A DNA stretch of 40,045 nt, taken from Chloroflexota bacterium (lineage in GTDB: Bacteria > Chloroflexota > Dehalococcoidia > Lucifugimonadales > UBA3495). Under the pieces are notes generated by a model. It was not told the origin of the DNA. It saw only the letters and a list, made by a program, of their open reading frames with translations, and ran no database searches. Below are positions 1 to 8,450 of this stretch, piece by piece. Both the position numbers and the translations under genes were made by a program. The stretch lies in the NCBI GenBank assembly GCA_022562475.1, contig JADFPD010000007.1:1-40045 (forward strand), written 5' to 3'. The stretch's first letter is position 1, and each line of letters starts with the position of its first letter.

Positions 1-69
1 TGGCTCCTGGCGATTTGCTTACAGGCCCTCCGTTCTGAACATGACTCGCATCGCCCCGGAAGTCCTTGA
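1..69 (+). CDS. Possible 3' tail of an upstream CDS (partial)
   Basis: The first frame is open from the window edge to a TGA at 67-69, which overlaps the ATG of the next gene in a TGATG arrangement. That would fit a translationally coupled gene at the head of the pilin operon. Frame 3 is also open to a TGA at 36-38, so the frame is not settled. Only about 22 residues are visible and no function can be read. Confidence 0.25.
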   Translation, partial: WLLAICLQALRSEHDSHRPGSP

Positions 70-524
70 TGACCCGATTTTCAACACTCATCAATCGGTC
101 TACGAAAAAACTGGCAGACCGTTTCCGACCGGCCATCTCCGGCTCGCTAGGGTTAACCTTGATGGAGACGGTGATCGCTCTTGCGATGTTTTCATCCGCG
201 GGAACAGCAGTCCTGTTGGGCGTGAGCGCGGCCCACATCTCCAGCGACCGAGTGAAAGCCAGCGCCGTGGCCGAGAACCTGGCCCGTAATCAGATGGAGT
301 ACGTATTGTCGCTGGCGTACGTGGTCCCGCCCGGCAGCTACGCCTCCGTCGCCGATGACGTAGGCCTAAATCTCAGCATCCCCACCGGTTTTGCCGTAAG
401 CGCCGCCGCGCAGACGTATCTTGCCAATGACGGGTTTACCGGATCCATCGAAAAAGTGGTGGTGACGGTCACCAGAGACGGGCAGAGCATTCTCGTCCTA
501 GAGTCCCTGCGTTCGGGGCCGTGA
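69..524 (+). CDS. Type IV prepilin-like protein (minor pilin/pseudopilin)
   Basis: This 151-residue protein has a basic leader of about 28 residues ending in Gly, followed by LTLMETVIALAMF. That is a class III prepilin signal: the prepilin peptidase would cut after the Gly, and the Glu at +5 of the mature form is present. The hydrophobic helix continues to about residue 50 and the rest is a small globular domain. The ORF track starts at TTG 66; the ATG at 69 is preferred. It heads a tightly packed three-gene operon with another prepilin and a DUF11 protein, so it probably acts as a minor pilin or pseudopilin of a type IV pilus or secretion-like filament. The exact class (GspI- or PilV-like) cannot be fixed from sequence alone. 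Confidence 0.75.
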   Translation: MTRFSTLINRSTKKLADRFRPAISGSLGLTLMETVIALAMFSSAGTAVLLGVSAAHISSDRVKASAVAENLARNQMEYVLSLAYVVPPGSYASVADDVGLNLSIPTGFAVSAAAQTYLANDGFTGSIEKVVVTVTRDGQSILVLESLRSGP

Positions 525-527
525 TCG

Positions 528-1052
528 ATGAAGAAGATCCGTAACATGCTGGCCTCATCGCGGGGGTTCACCCTCGTCGAACTGCTCGTCTCCATCAGTA
601 TCTTAACTGTGGTTGTGGGCATATTTGGGTCCGGAATGTTTCAGGTGCTCTCGATACAGCGGTTCTGGACCGACGATGTAAAAGCGGTCAGAGAGGTCCG
701 CCACGCGGGCAGCTGGTTTGCGGGCGACGCGTTGAACGCAACGGACGTTTTGGACGCCGGCGGCGCTACTCGTCTGACCTGTACGCCCAGCCCCACGGTC
801 CAGCAAATTACCCTTACCTGGACCGACCAATCCGGCGCCACTCACAACGTGGTTTACAGCGTCACAGGAGACGAACTGCGCCGGGACTTCGACAGCAATG
901 GAACACCGTTGGTCATGGCCTCCAGAGTGGTTGCAAATTCAATCAGCTTCACCCTGTGCGGGAGTACGCTTCGATTGAACATGGACGTTCTTGGGGACCG
1001 CGATTCCACCGATAATCTGGACCTGATCACCTACGTGAGGAAACTCTCTTGA
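528..1052 (+). CDS. Type IV prepilin-like protein (GspJ/PilW-like minor pilin)
   Basis: A 174-residue protein with a textbook prepilin N-terminus: short basic leader MKKIRNMLASSRG, then FTLVELLVSISILTVVVGIF. Cleavage is expected between Gly and Phe, with Glu5 conserved. The mature domain has a central segment rich in Thr, Asp and Gly with a few cysteines, resembling PulJ/PilW-type minor pilins. It begins 3 nt after the previous stop, and its own stop overlaps the next start, so the three genes are probably co-translated. The assignment to the prepilin family is secure; the subtype is inferred from gene order. Confidence 0.8.
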   Translation: MKKIRNMLASSRGFTLVELLVSISILTVVVGIFGSGMFQVLSIQRFWTDDVKAVREVRHAGSWFAGDALNATDVLDAGGATRLTCTPSPTVQQITLTWTDQSGATHNVVYSVTGDELRRDFDSNGTPLVMASRVVANSISFTLCGSTLRLNMDVLGDRDSTDNLDLITYVRKLS

Positions 1053-2473
1053 TCGGGTCCATCATCGACAAGGTCTACCGTAGGGTCCATCGGGCAGAAA
1101 GAGACCAACGAGGCGGGATAGCAATACTCACCGCCTTGGGGTTTCTGCTTTTCTCGGTGCCCTTGATCACTGGGTCGCTTAACCTCGCCCAAAACACCAG
1201 CATCGACGCCCGGGTGAAAACCGACATCACACACCGTCAGTACTGCGGCCTGGCGGTGCAGGAATACCTCAATTACCTGATACTGGACGAAACGCGTTGG
1301 GCCGATTGGCTGACGGCCAACGTGGACCCCAGCGACCCTACAGGCGCCACATCCACGGAAACCGTGGAGCCCTGCGGTAGAAATATCACCATTACCGTTG
1401 CCCAACAATCGGTCCTGCCACCCGGTTCAACCTCCGACCCGATCGGAGATCCTTTGGCCCTCATCCCGCCCCTTTCGGCATACGGCAACAGGGACTTCCA
1501 GACGTCCAAGAAAGTGTCAGACCCCAATCCCAGCGCAGGTGCCTCGGTCACCTACACGATCACAGTGGTCAACCGGGACAATACCGCCACCACGCTCACC
1601 CAGATCGAAGATATGCTGCCGCCCGGGTTCTCTTACGACTGCAACGGTCCGGCGAACCGGTTGACGCTGCCGGGAACGGCGGCTCAAGACATCGTCCCAA
1701 AGGAAGGTCCCTGCCCCGACCCCGAGGACGATGAGATCGTGTGGGACATGCCTCCGGGAACGTCCATTCAGCCGGGCGCGGGGGTCATCTTGACCTTCAC
1801 AGCCGTCACCAGCGTACTCCCGGGCACCTATTGCAACGAGATCGAGGTCGGGCCCGGTGGGACCAAAACCAGGAGCGGCAAAACGGCCATCGTTCAGATC
1901 GGCGCGATCTCCGGTCTATGCGCCGGCGAAGCGGTTGTGGTGACCAAGTCCGTGGACTCCGCGGTCTTGGCATCAACAGACACCACCACTGCTCCCTATA
2001 CCTACACGTTCGACATCGGCTTCACCATCAAGATAGAAAACATCGGCACCGAAGACCTGACGCTGAAGGAATTCATCGATCTGCTGCCGGTGGGCTTTTC
2101 CTACGTCTCCACCAGCCCTTCCGGTGACATCACGGACATCCCGGACCAACTTCATCATGAAAACCAGGTCGACCGCCAACGGGTTACCTGGAAATTTAAT
2201 CCAAACGTCCCCCTGGCATCCGGAACGTCCAAAACCCTGAAATTCTCGACAACCGCGGCCATCACCAAAGGGGATTACTGGAGCGACCTTCTTGTTGACT
2301 TCGGCGGCGGATCATTCTCCGAGGACAGATACACTTGGCCCGCGGCATTGGTCTCGGTTAAAGACGTCTACAACGTGACGGCCACCGACGATGCAGGCAA
2401 CAACCAGATACTCTCGTTGCAGGTGTGGATCGGGGACGAAAATGGCGTGATCAATATCTGGAACCTGCAATGA
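1049..2473 (+). CDS. Membrane-anchored DUF11-repeat protein of the pilin operon
   Basis: A 474-residue protein starting with TTG inside the stop of the previous gene (TTGATC). Residues about 22-46 form one hydrophobic segment (GGIAILTALGFLLFSVPLI...), similar in placement to PilX/TadE-like pilus-associated proteins, but without a clear prepilin peptidase site. Two DUF11-type beta-sandwich repeats follow, one at about 150-265 (starts near SKKVSDPNPSAG, contains LPPGFSYD) and one at about 290-410 (contains LPVGFSY). DUF11 domains are usual in large cell-surface proteins. Its place after two minor pilins suggests a surface-exposed or tip-associated component. No catalytic motif is visible. Confidence 0.65.
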   Translation: MIGSIIDKVYRRVHRAERDQRGGIAILTALGFLLFSVPLITGSLNLAQNTSIDARVKTDITHRQYCGLAVQEYLNYLILDETRWADWLTANVDPSDPTGATSTETVEPCGRNITITVAQQSVLPPGSTSDPIGDPLALIPPLSAYGNRDFQTSKKVSDPNPSAGASVTYTITVVNRDNTATTLTQIEDMLPPGFSYDCNGPANRLTLPGTAAQDIVPKEGPCPDPEDDEIVWDMPPGTSIQPGAGVILTFTAVTSVLPGTYCNEIEVGPGGTKTRSGKTAIVQIGAISGLCAGEAVVVTKSVDSAVLASTDTTTAPYTYTFDIGFTIKIENIGTEDLTLKEFIDLLPVGFSYVSTSPSGDITDIPDQLHHENQVDRQRVTWKFNPNVPLASGTSKTLKFSTTAAITKGDYWSDLLVDFGGGSFSEDRYTWPAALVSVKDVYNVTATDDAGNNQILSLQVWIGDENGVINIWNLQ

Positions 2474-2546
2474 TTCAAGCTCAAACCGGTAAAAAGCAGG
2501 GGTTCGCCCAGAGGTTCAGCCAAGGACCAAGGGCTACGAAACGGGG

Positions 2547-3359
2547 TTACTCGTCCTCAGACCAGCCGGTATCCATTTCCTCTTCATCGATGATGTTTTC
2601 TTCTTCGTCTTCATCATCGTCCCCTTCCTCCTCCCGCATGAACCGCACCACCGTCTCGTTCAGGAACACCCGGTCATTTTCCTTGGCCTTGGGCGGAAAG
2701 GAGCACACGTTCTGGAGGCTTCGGTGTTTGAATGTCTCCCGGATGATAACGGAGACACCCTGGTCGTTAACCGTCACCACTGCGGCGGTGTATTTGTTTC
2801 CTCCATCGATCAACCGGGCCAGCCTATTGCCCAGTTTGGGCTCCACCTGACCCAGTAGCTGCCCATCCAACGTTCTGACGGTAACCGTGTTCTTGTCGCG
2901 GGAGAGCGTTACCTGGTCGCTGGGAGAAATGTGGACCACCGCCTTGTTGCCATTGGTGTTTCGCAGGATGGTGGTCCCAGATTTACCGCTCTCTTCAATG
3001 AAGATCTGCGGCGCTCCAGCGGTCTTCTTGGATTGTTTCGAGGAACCTGGACGCCGGGAGTCGGGGTCTGCGGTCAATTGGTCGAGCCGCGCCCGGTTCT
3101 TTTTGGCGATGTTGTTGTAGGGGGCCGCTTCGCAGACCTGGTTCAAGACGGCGCGAGCGTCCAAGTAGTTGCCCAACTCGATCAGCGCTTTTACCAGGCG
3201 GTTCATCGCCTCGACATCGTCGGAGAACAATTCCAAGATTGCCTTGTTAACTTCGGTGGCCCGTTCCCACTCGCCCTGCAGGGCCAGATCTACCGCCTCG
3301 CGGCTGAGGTCCCGTTTCAGCCTGATGCTGCCGGGTGTGCGTATAGCTTCCGAATCCAT
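2547..3359 (-). CDS. TPR protein with HIRAN-like segment and acidic C-terminus
   Basis: The ORF track begins at 3383, but the ATG at 3359 has a strong AGGAG five bases upstream, so a 270-residue product starting MDSEAIRT is preferred. Residues about 20-95 form two to three TPR-like helical hairpins. A linker rich in Ser and Lys follows, then a beta-rich region (about 130-210) with GQLLGQVEPKLGNRLARLID. That pattern recalls HIRAN-type domains, which bind DNA ends or unusual substrates. The last 30 residues are almost entirely Asp and Glu, with EEEGDDDEDEEE. No enzyme motif is present. It lies downstream of a GT2 gene after a gap of about 325 bases and probably has its own promoter. The HIRAN comparison is tentative. 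Confidence 0.6.
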   Translation of the reverse strand: MDSEAIRTPGSIRLKRDLSREAVDLALQGEWERATEVNKAILELFSDDVEAMNRLVKALIELGNYLDARAVLNQVCEAAPYNNIAKKNRARLDQLTADPDSRRPGSSKQSKKTAGAPQIFIEESGKSGTTILRNTNGNKAVVHISPSDQVTLSRDKNTVTVRTLDGQLLGQVEPKLGNRLARLIDGGNKYTAAVVTVNDQGVSVIIRETFKHRSLQNVCSFPPKAKENDRVFLNETVVRFMREEEGDDDEDEEENIIDEEEMDTGWSEDE

Positions 3360-3684
3360 CCCGTCTCCTGTCCGGTGCTGCATTCCGGTTGACCGGACCC
3401 CCAGATAGGGGCCACATCACAGTTGGGCAAGCCCTACAAGCCTTTTATGCTGGCATGAGATGATATTGATTGCCGAACCCTATTATCGACATCGTGGTCG
3501 ACGCTTAACGAGGCTCGTTTCATGCCTAGGTTCTAACTAGTAATTACACTATCGCCTCGCCAAAGGTCAAGCCCTAATACACGTAAAATATCGAAATTCC
3601 CACCAACTTGTAGCCAACATCCCCAATCTGAGGGCGCATCTGGGCCGATGCAGCCTGGTTTTAGGGACCAATACGAAGACAGTG
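3360..3684. other. Intergenic region, 325 bases
   Basis: This gap separates the TPR gene from the upstream GT2 gene, both on the minus strand. Apart from the candidate promoter at 3543-3570 it is relatively AT-rich, with no open frame of note, no clear hairpin-plus-T-tract terminator and no RNA gene that I can recognise. Confidence 0.5.
3543..3570 (-). promoter_or_regulatory. Sigma70-like promoter upstream of the TPR gene
   Basis: On the minus strand TTGACC (3565-3570) and TGTAAT (3543-3548) are separated by 16 bases, each one mismatch from consensus. The start point would lie near 3536, leaving a leader of about 175 bases before the ATG at 3359. Confidence 0.4.
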
Positions 3685-4416
3685 TCACACCGGATTTCGG
3701 TGGCGCCAGCGAATCTTTAGCAGGTCCAGCGTCATGGCCAATGAGTCCTGAATGGGCCGGACTTTGCTTTGGGACCGGTAATACCAGTCCACGCCAACCT
3801 CGGAGTATGTAAGCCCCAGTTTGCGTGCCAGATGCAACAGTTCAACGTCAAAAGCGAACCCGTCCACGGTCAGCCGTGGAAACAGGTTCTGGGCCACCTC
3901 TCCGCGGTAACATTTGAACCCACATTGGGTATCGGCCAAGCCCGGCACAGCCAGAAGGCTCACAAGGTGGTTAAAGACCCGGCCCATGAAGTGACGGCGC
4001 GCCGGTTCCCCGATGCGGGCCGCGCCGGGAGCCTCCCGAGAGCCCAGCACGATGTCGGAACCGGCCCCACCAGGACCGGGTTCGAACAAAGGCAATAACC
4101 GTTCCACCTGCTCGATGGGGACTGATAGGTCAGCGTCGCAAAGCAACCGGTAATCACCTTCCGCCGCCAGCATGCCGTTCTTCACCGCCCAGCCTTTGCC
4201 CCGGTGGGGCAGGCGCAGTACACGTACGTTGCTATGTTCTGCGATCACACGGCCCACCAGTTGGGCTGTGTGGTCCGTGCTGCCGTCATCGGCCACCACT
4301 ACCTCCCACTGGTAATCCTGACTCGCGAGGTACTCGATCACCTGGGAGAGGGTTCCCGCGATCCGAGCTTCTTCGTTGAACGTGGGAATCACGATTGATA
4401 GGAACGGCTGAGTCAA
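3685..4416 (-). CDS. Family 2 glycosyltransferase, dolichyl-phosphate glucosyltransferase-like
   Basis: A 243-residue GT2 protein beginning at TTG with GGGAG upstream. It shows the GT-A fold signatures: SIVIPTFNEE at the N-terminus, VVADDGSTD near residue 45, and the metal-binding CDADLS near residue 93. A conserved GFKCYRG-type segment and a C-terminal WYYRSQSKVRP region match the ALG5/DPM1-like group. These enzymes move a hexose from a nucleotide sugar to a polyprenyl phosphate at the cytoplasmic membrane. There is no C-terminal membrane anchor. It follows lysC by 65 bases on the same strand, so it may be read through from the thrB-lysC operon, though the functions are unrelated. Donor and acceptor cannot be fixed from sequence. 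Confidence 0.75.
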   Translation of the reverse strand: MTQPFLSIVIPTFNEEARIAGTLSQVIEYLASQDYQWEVVVADDGSTDHTAQLVGRVIAEHSNVRVLRLPHRGKGWAVKNGMLAAEGDYRLLCDADLSVPIEQVERLLPLFEPGPGGAGSDIVLGSREAPGAARIGEPARRHFMGRVFNHLVSLLAVPGLADTQCGFKCYRGEVAQNLFPRLTVDGFAFDVELLHLARKLGLTYSEVGVDWYYRSQSKVRPIQDSLAMTLDLLKIRWRHRNPV

Positions 4417-4481
4417 GGGCCTACTCCCTTAGGACCAAAGGCGGACTGGGGGACCGGTGCGCCGGCATCTCATGGGCTGGA

Positions 4482-5732
4482 TTATTTGGTCTCTGGCTCG
4501 TTCACCGGGTCTAGCTCGTCCAATTGAAATCCCCGGTGGAGCAGTCGAACAGCTTCTTGGGCTTGTTCTTCCCTGATGATGCACGAGATGCGAATCTCAG
4601 AGGTAGTAATCATGTCGATGTTTACGTTGCCGTCGGCCAGCACACGGAACATGCGTGACGCGTAGCCCGGAGTGTGCTGCATCCCTGAACCGACGATGCT
4701 CACCGCCGCCAGGTCCGCTTCGCTGATCAGAGCGGCAAATCCGATCTCCTCGGTCAATTCTTCGACCTTGGCCAGTGCCGCCTTAAGATCGTGGCCGCTG
4801 ACGGTGAAGCTGATGTCCGTGGTCCGGTCCTCACTGGTGTTCTGGATGATAGTGTCCACGCTGATCGCGGACTGGGCCAGAGGTTCGAACAGGGCGGCCG
4901 CCACACCGGGGCGGTCCGGAACGCCACGCACGGTTATCTTGGCCACGTTGGTCGTGCAGGCGATCCCCGTTACTTTGATTCTATCTTCCATCTCTCTCTT
5001 GTCCGCGTTGCCGTGTATCAAGGTCCCAGGGGTTTGGTTGAAGCTGGAGGCCACGTATATCGGAATATTGTAGACCGCACCCAACTCGATGGATCTGGGG
5101 TGCATCTTCGCCCCGTAGTTGGCCAACTCCAGCATCTCATCGTAGCTTATCTCGCTCAACTTGCGGGCCTCCGGGACGATCTTAGGGTCGGCGGTGTAGA
5201 TGCCATCGACATCGGTATATACCTCGCAACGGTCCGCCTCCAAGGCCGCCGCCAGCGCCACCGCTGTCGTGTCCGAGCCACCCCTGCCAAGGGTAGTTAC
5301 GTCTTCATCCTCGGTGATTCCTTGGAATCCCGCCACCACGACGATTCGGCCCTCTTTCAGTTCTTTCAGCATCCGGACCGTGTCCACACGGTGGATCCGG
5401 GCCCGTCCGTGGCTGGTGTCCGTGTGGATCCCCGCTTGGGAGCCGGTGAGGCTCACCGCTTCTTGGCCCAGGTCTGCCAGGGCCATGGTCAACAGCGTGC
5501 AGGACACCAACTCGCCGGTGGAGAGCAGCAGGTCCAACTCCCGGGGACGCGGTTGGTCTGAAACGGAGTGGGCCAGATCGATGAGACCGTCGGTGGTGTC
5601 GCCCATGGCTGAAACCACCGCCACCACGCCAGTGCCTTGTTTTCTCACATCGGCGATGCGGCGGGCCACGTTCAGTATCATCCCGGCGTCGGCCATTGAT
5701 GACCCACCGTATTTATGGACTACTAATGGCAT
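4482..5732 (-). CDS. lysC: Aspartate kinase
   Basis: A 416-residue aspartate kinase, which phosphorylates aspartate as the first step toward lysine, threonine and methionine. The amino-acid kinase domain (1 to about 250) opens with [11 protein letters not shown] and contains the aspartokinase segments [20 protein letters not shown] and [14 protein letters not shown]. Two ACT regulatory domains follow (about 265-410), as in the lysine- and threonine-sensitive monofunctional type. Length is normal. It starts 10 bases after the thrB stop and forms an operon with it, which is sensible because both enzymes act on the route to threonine. Feedback inhibition through the ACT domains is expected from the family. 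Confidence 0.96.
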   Translation of the reverse strand: MPLVVHKYGGSSMADAGMILNVARRIADVRKQGTGVVAVVSAMGDTTDGLIDLAHSVSDQPRPRELDLLLSTGELVSCTLLTMALADLGQEAVSLTGSQAGIHTDTSHGRARIHRVDTVRMLKELKEGRIVVVAGFQGITEDEDVTTLGRGGSDTTAVALAAALEADRCEVYTDVDGIYTADPKIVPEARKLSEISYDEMLELANYGAKMHPRSIELGAVYNIPIYVASSFNQTPGTLIHGNADKREMEDRIKVTGIACTTNVAKITVRGVPDRPGVAAALFEPLAQSAISVDTIIQNTSEDRTTDISFTVSGHDLKAALAKVEELTEEIGFAALISEADLAAVSIVGSGMQHTPGYASRMFRVLADGNVNIDMITTSEIRISCIIREEQAQEAVRLLHRGFQLDELDPVNEPETK

Positions 5733-5742
5733 GATGCTATGT

Positions 5743-6666
5743 CTATTCTTGGCCGATCAAATGAGCGCCGCGCACCGTGGGCTGGGTAATGCTAACTTTG
5801 CCCTCAACGCTGGCCTGGCGGGCGGCTTCCGCCATCTCATAGGCCACGGTCATCTCGCGGCCCTTGGTCAAGGCCAACACCGTAGAGCCGCTACCGGATA
5901 GGAAAACCCCCAGCGCGCCCGCGTCCAGGGCGGCTTTGAAGATTACCTTCATGGCCGGGAACAACGGCTGCCGGTAGGGCTGGTGCAGCCGGTCCTGGGT
6001 GGCAATGGCCAGGTATTCCGGATGATTTGTGGCCATACTGGCCACCAGAAGCCCAACGCGGCCCATGTTATGCACCGCGTCGGCCACCGATACCATTTCC
6101 GGGAGAACGGCCCGTGCGTCCTCGGTGGATATTCTTAAGTCGGGTACGAAAACCACGGCGTGCAACTCCGGAGGCACGTTCACCGGCACTGTAAAGAGGC
6201 GCCGGCCATCCTCTGTATGGTCCACGATGACCAACTGCATTCCGCCCATAATCGCGGCGGCAACGTTATCCGGATGACCTTCGATGGTCGCGGCCATCTC
6301 AAGCAAGTCGTTGGCCGTGTAATCCTGGGAACAGATGGCGTTGGCCGCCACCAGTCCCCCGGCGATTGCCGCGGCGCTGCTGCCCATGCCGCGGGCCAAA
6401 GGGATGGCGTTTTCACACCGGATCCGGACAGCGGGCATGTCTTGCCCGGCATCCTGGAACAAAAATTCCATGGACCGGTAAACCAGGTTGTCTCGCCCGG
6501 TTTCCAGTTCTCCGGCGCCCTCACCGGAAATCTCAACCACGGGTTCACCGCTGTCGACAATCTCCACTTCAAGGGTATTCCAGACGTCTATGGCCAGGCC
6601 CAGACAATCATATCCAGGGCCCAGGTTTGCGGTGGTGGCGGGGGCTTTGACGCGGATAAGAGTCAT
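5743..6666 (-). CDS. thrB: Homoserine kinase
   Basis: A 307-residue GHMP-family kinase that makes O-phosphohomoserine for threonine synthesis in the cytoplasm. The N-terminus has [14 protein letters not shown], and the glycine-rich phosphate-binding loop [11 protein letters not shown] lies at residues 89-99. The C-terminal half contains [14 protein letters not shown], the third GHMP motif. Length and motif order match ThrB. The gene is first in a two-gene operon with lysC, 10 bases apart. Threonine synthase and homoserine dehydrogenase are not in the window. Confidence 0.95.
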   Translation of the reverse strand: MTLIRVKAPATTANLGPGYDCLGLAIDVWNTLEVEIVDSGEPVVEISGEGAGELETGRDNLVYRSMEFLFQDAGQDMPAVRIRCENAIPLARGMGSSAAAIAGGLVAANAICSQDYTANDLLEMAATIEGHPDNVAAAIMGGMQLVIVDHTEDGRRLFTVPVNVPPELHAVVFVPDLRISTEDARAVLPEMVSVADAVHNMGRVGLLVASMATNHPEYLAIATQDRLHQPYRQPLFPAMKVIFKAALDAGALGVFLSGSGSTVLALTKGREMTVAYEMAEAARQASVEGKVSITQPTVRGAHLIGQE

Positions 6667-6697
6667 CCCATTCTTTCTTGCCGGGCGTATTTACGAG

Positions 6698-6727
6698 ATT
6701 ATGGCTATCCGAACTCTGCGCAATCAA
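6698..6727 (-). promoter_or_regulatory. Candidate promoter for thrB-lysC
   Basis: TTGATT (6722-6727) and CATAAT (6698-6703) on the minus strand are 18 bases apart. The start point would be about 25 bases before the thrB ATG. The -10 has one mismatch and the -35 is weaker. Confidence 0.35.
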
Positions 6728-6873
6728 CGCGATTCGGGGCCACGAATGAGACTCTACTCTACCATCAAACGGGCAACATGCCAGGCGGGGAAGCGATGGG
6801 CGGCTAAGGAGACCGCCGCGAGCCGGACGGCCCCTCAAGGGAGTTGCAAGGTCGGGTGACCGAGAGCGGCGGA

Positions 6874-8166
6874 CTAGTCTCCGCTCACCGCGGGTATCCG
6901 GCCGTTAACGTGGGTCCTGGCAACAGTCAGGTAATCCAGGGCCAACCGGGGCAGCAGGAACCTTTGGCGCACGCTCTCTTTGGCTGCTTCGCCGATGCGG
7001 GCGCTCAGCGCTTCGTCTCGAAGCAATTCCACCAGTCTTTGGGCGCATTCCTCCGGCGATGACACCAGGAAACCGCTGACACCGTCATCGATCTGGACGC
7101 GGATGCCGCCGGCGTCGCCGCCGATGACCGGCTTGCCCTTCCACATGCCCTCTGTGACAGTAAGACCGAATCCTTCCCTGGTGGACTTCTGCATCAAGAC
7201 CTGGGACACGACCTGGACGGCATTCACCACCTCGTCCACCGAAGCGGGCATCTCCAGGGGGTCGAAATACAGGTGGATATCCGGGTCGCCGCCGGCGTGG
7301 TCAACGACGGTCTTAAAGACTGCCGCCCCCTCAGGGTCGTCGGTGGCTTGGCTCAACCCCAGGAGGGCCAACTGCAGGCCCGGCACCGATTCTTTGGCGA
7401 TGCGGAACGCGTCGATCACGCCCCAAGGGTCTTTCCACTGGTCGAAACGCGAGACCTGAGTGATAAGTGGACGATCGGTGTCGATCCCCATGGCACGGAC
7501 CATTTTCTGGGCTTGGGGTAGGTCCATGGGGATATTCTTGATCGTAAGCGGGTCGATGGCCGGAGGCGCGATGAGTACCGGGACCTTATCTCCCAGGTCT
7601 TGGGGGACGTAAGCCGCCTGTGAAAAGATCAGCTGGTCGTAGTCCTGGGTCAGGGGCATCAGGGCGTCCAACACCGACATGTTGGGCGTCGTGAGGTCGA
7701 TGTGGCAGATCCAGATCCAGGTCTCACCCTCTTTCTTGGGCAGGAACCGGGCCAGCGGCAGCAGCTGGGGGTCGTGTACAAACCAGACATCGGCCGTAAG
7801 GCCCTTGGACCGCATATCGTCGGCCACCCTCTGGATACAGCCGAAGTAGGTGTCCAATTCCTCGGTCGAGAGTTCACCCTCAGCGCCTTGGAGCAGGTTA
7901 TGGATTTTCTTGGTGACCTGGAAAAACATCGCGGCGTCCGGGTTGATCACGATCCTTTCGGTCTCGATACCCAGGGAGTTCCCCAGGGGCACCATGGACT
8001 GAAGAATCTCAGCGACCCCGCCGCCCGTGGCGGTACTGTTCAGGTGCAACACCCGTAGCTGTCCCATTTCTTGTGCGATGGCGGCCAACTGGTCGGCCAA
8101 CCCGGGGTCCAGAAATGGACGGTAATCTTCGTATGAAACCGGGGGATGTTCAAGCCTGGAATACAT
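6874..8166 (-). CDS. treT: Trehalose glycosyltransferring synthase (TreT-type GT4)
   Basis: A 430-residue GT4 glycosyltransferase of the TreT group, which joins an NDP-glucose donor to glucose to give trehalose. Family features are the early VLHLNSTATGGGVAEIL segment (about residues 39-55), FFQVTKKIHNLLQG, VWFVHDPQLLPL and the WIWICHIDLTTPN stretch. The C-terminal GT-B half has STREGFGLTVTEGMWKGKPVIGG, which includes the E-x7-E type motif of retaining GT4 enzymes. ATG at 8166 has AAGGAT upstream. It is a single-gene unit; no otsA, otsB or treS lies nearby. Trehalose would serve as an osmolyte or carbon store. Family assignment is strong; the NDP preference is unknown. Confidence 0.88.
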   Translation of the reverse strand: MYSRLEHPPVSYEDYRPFLDPGLADQLAAIAQEMGQLRVLHLNSTATGGGVAEILQSMVPLGNSLGIETERIVINPDAAMFFQVTKKIHNLLQGAEGELSTEELDTYFGCIQRVADDMRSKGLTADVWFVHDPQLLPLARFLPKKEGETWIWICHIDLTTPNMSVLDALMPLTQDYDQLIFSQAAYVPQDLGDKVPVLIAPPAIDPLTIKNIPMDLPQAQKMVRAMGIDTDRPLITQVSRFDQWKDPWGVIDAFRIAKESVPGLQLALLGLSQATDDPEGAAVFKTVVDHAGGDPDIHLYFDPLEMPASVDEVVNAVQVVSQVLMQKSTREGFGLTVTEGMWKGKPVIGGDAGGIRVQIDDGVSGFLVSSPEECAQRLVELLRDEALSARIGEAAKESVRQRFLLPRLALDYLTVARTHVNGRIPAVSGD

Positions 8167-8245
8167 CTACGATTTATCCTTGTTTATATGCCGGAATTTA
8201 TGGCGGCAAATTGCGCTGAATCACGCACTTACCGCTAATCATATG

Positions 8246-8293
8246 ATTGCACTGCAGCGGCATTACTGCAATCCTCTAACCACCAAAATTGCA
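8246..8293. repeat. Three ATTGCA half-sites phased at 21 bp, upstream of treT
   Basis: ATTGCA occurs at 8246-8251, inverted (TGCAAT) at 8267-8272, and again direct at 8288-8293. The starts are exactly 21 bases apart each time, two helical turns. They lie 80-127 bases before the treT start in the gap between glmS and treT, and could be sites for a regulator of treT. No -35/-10 pair is convincing here. Confidence 0.3.
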
Positions 8294-8450
8294 GGATTTC
8301 GTCCCAATCATAACGCCAACGGAGAAACCAAACCGCTTCTGCGCCGAAATCGGGATGGCAGGCGTCGAAATTAAGCACACGACGTTGCGGCGTGGCGGGG
8401 ACTGGACCTGAGCAGCAGAAAGGGCTGGTGAAGGGGCTGAAAACGTGAAG

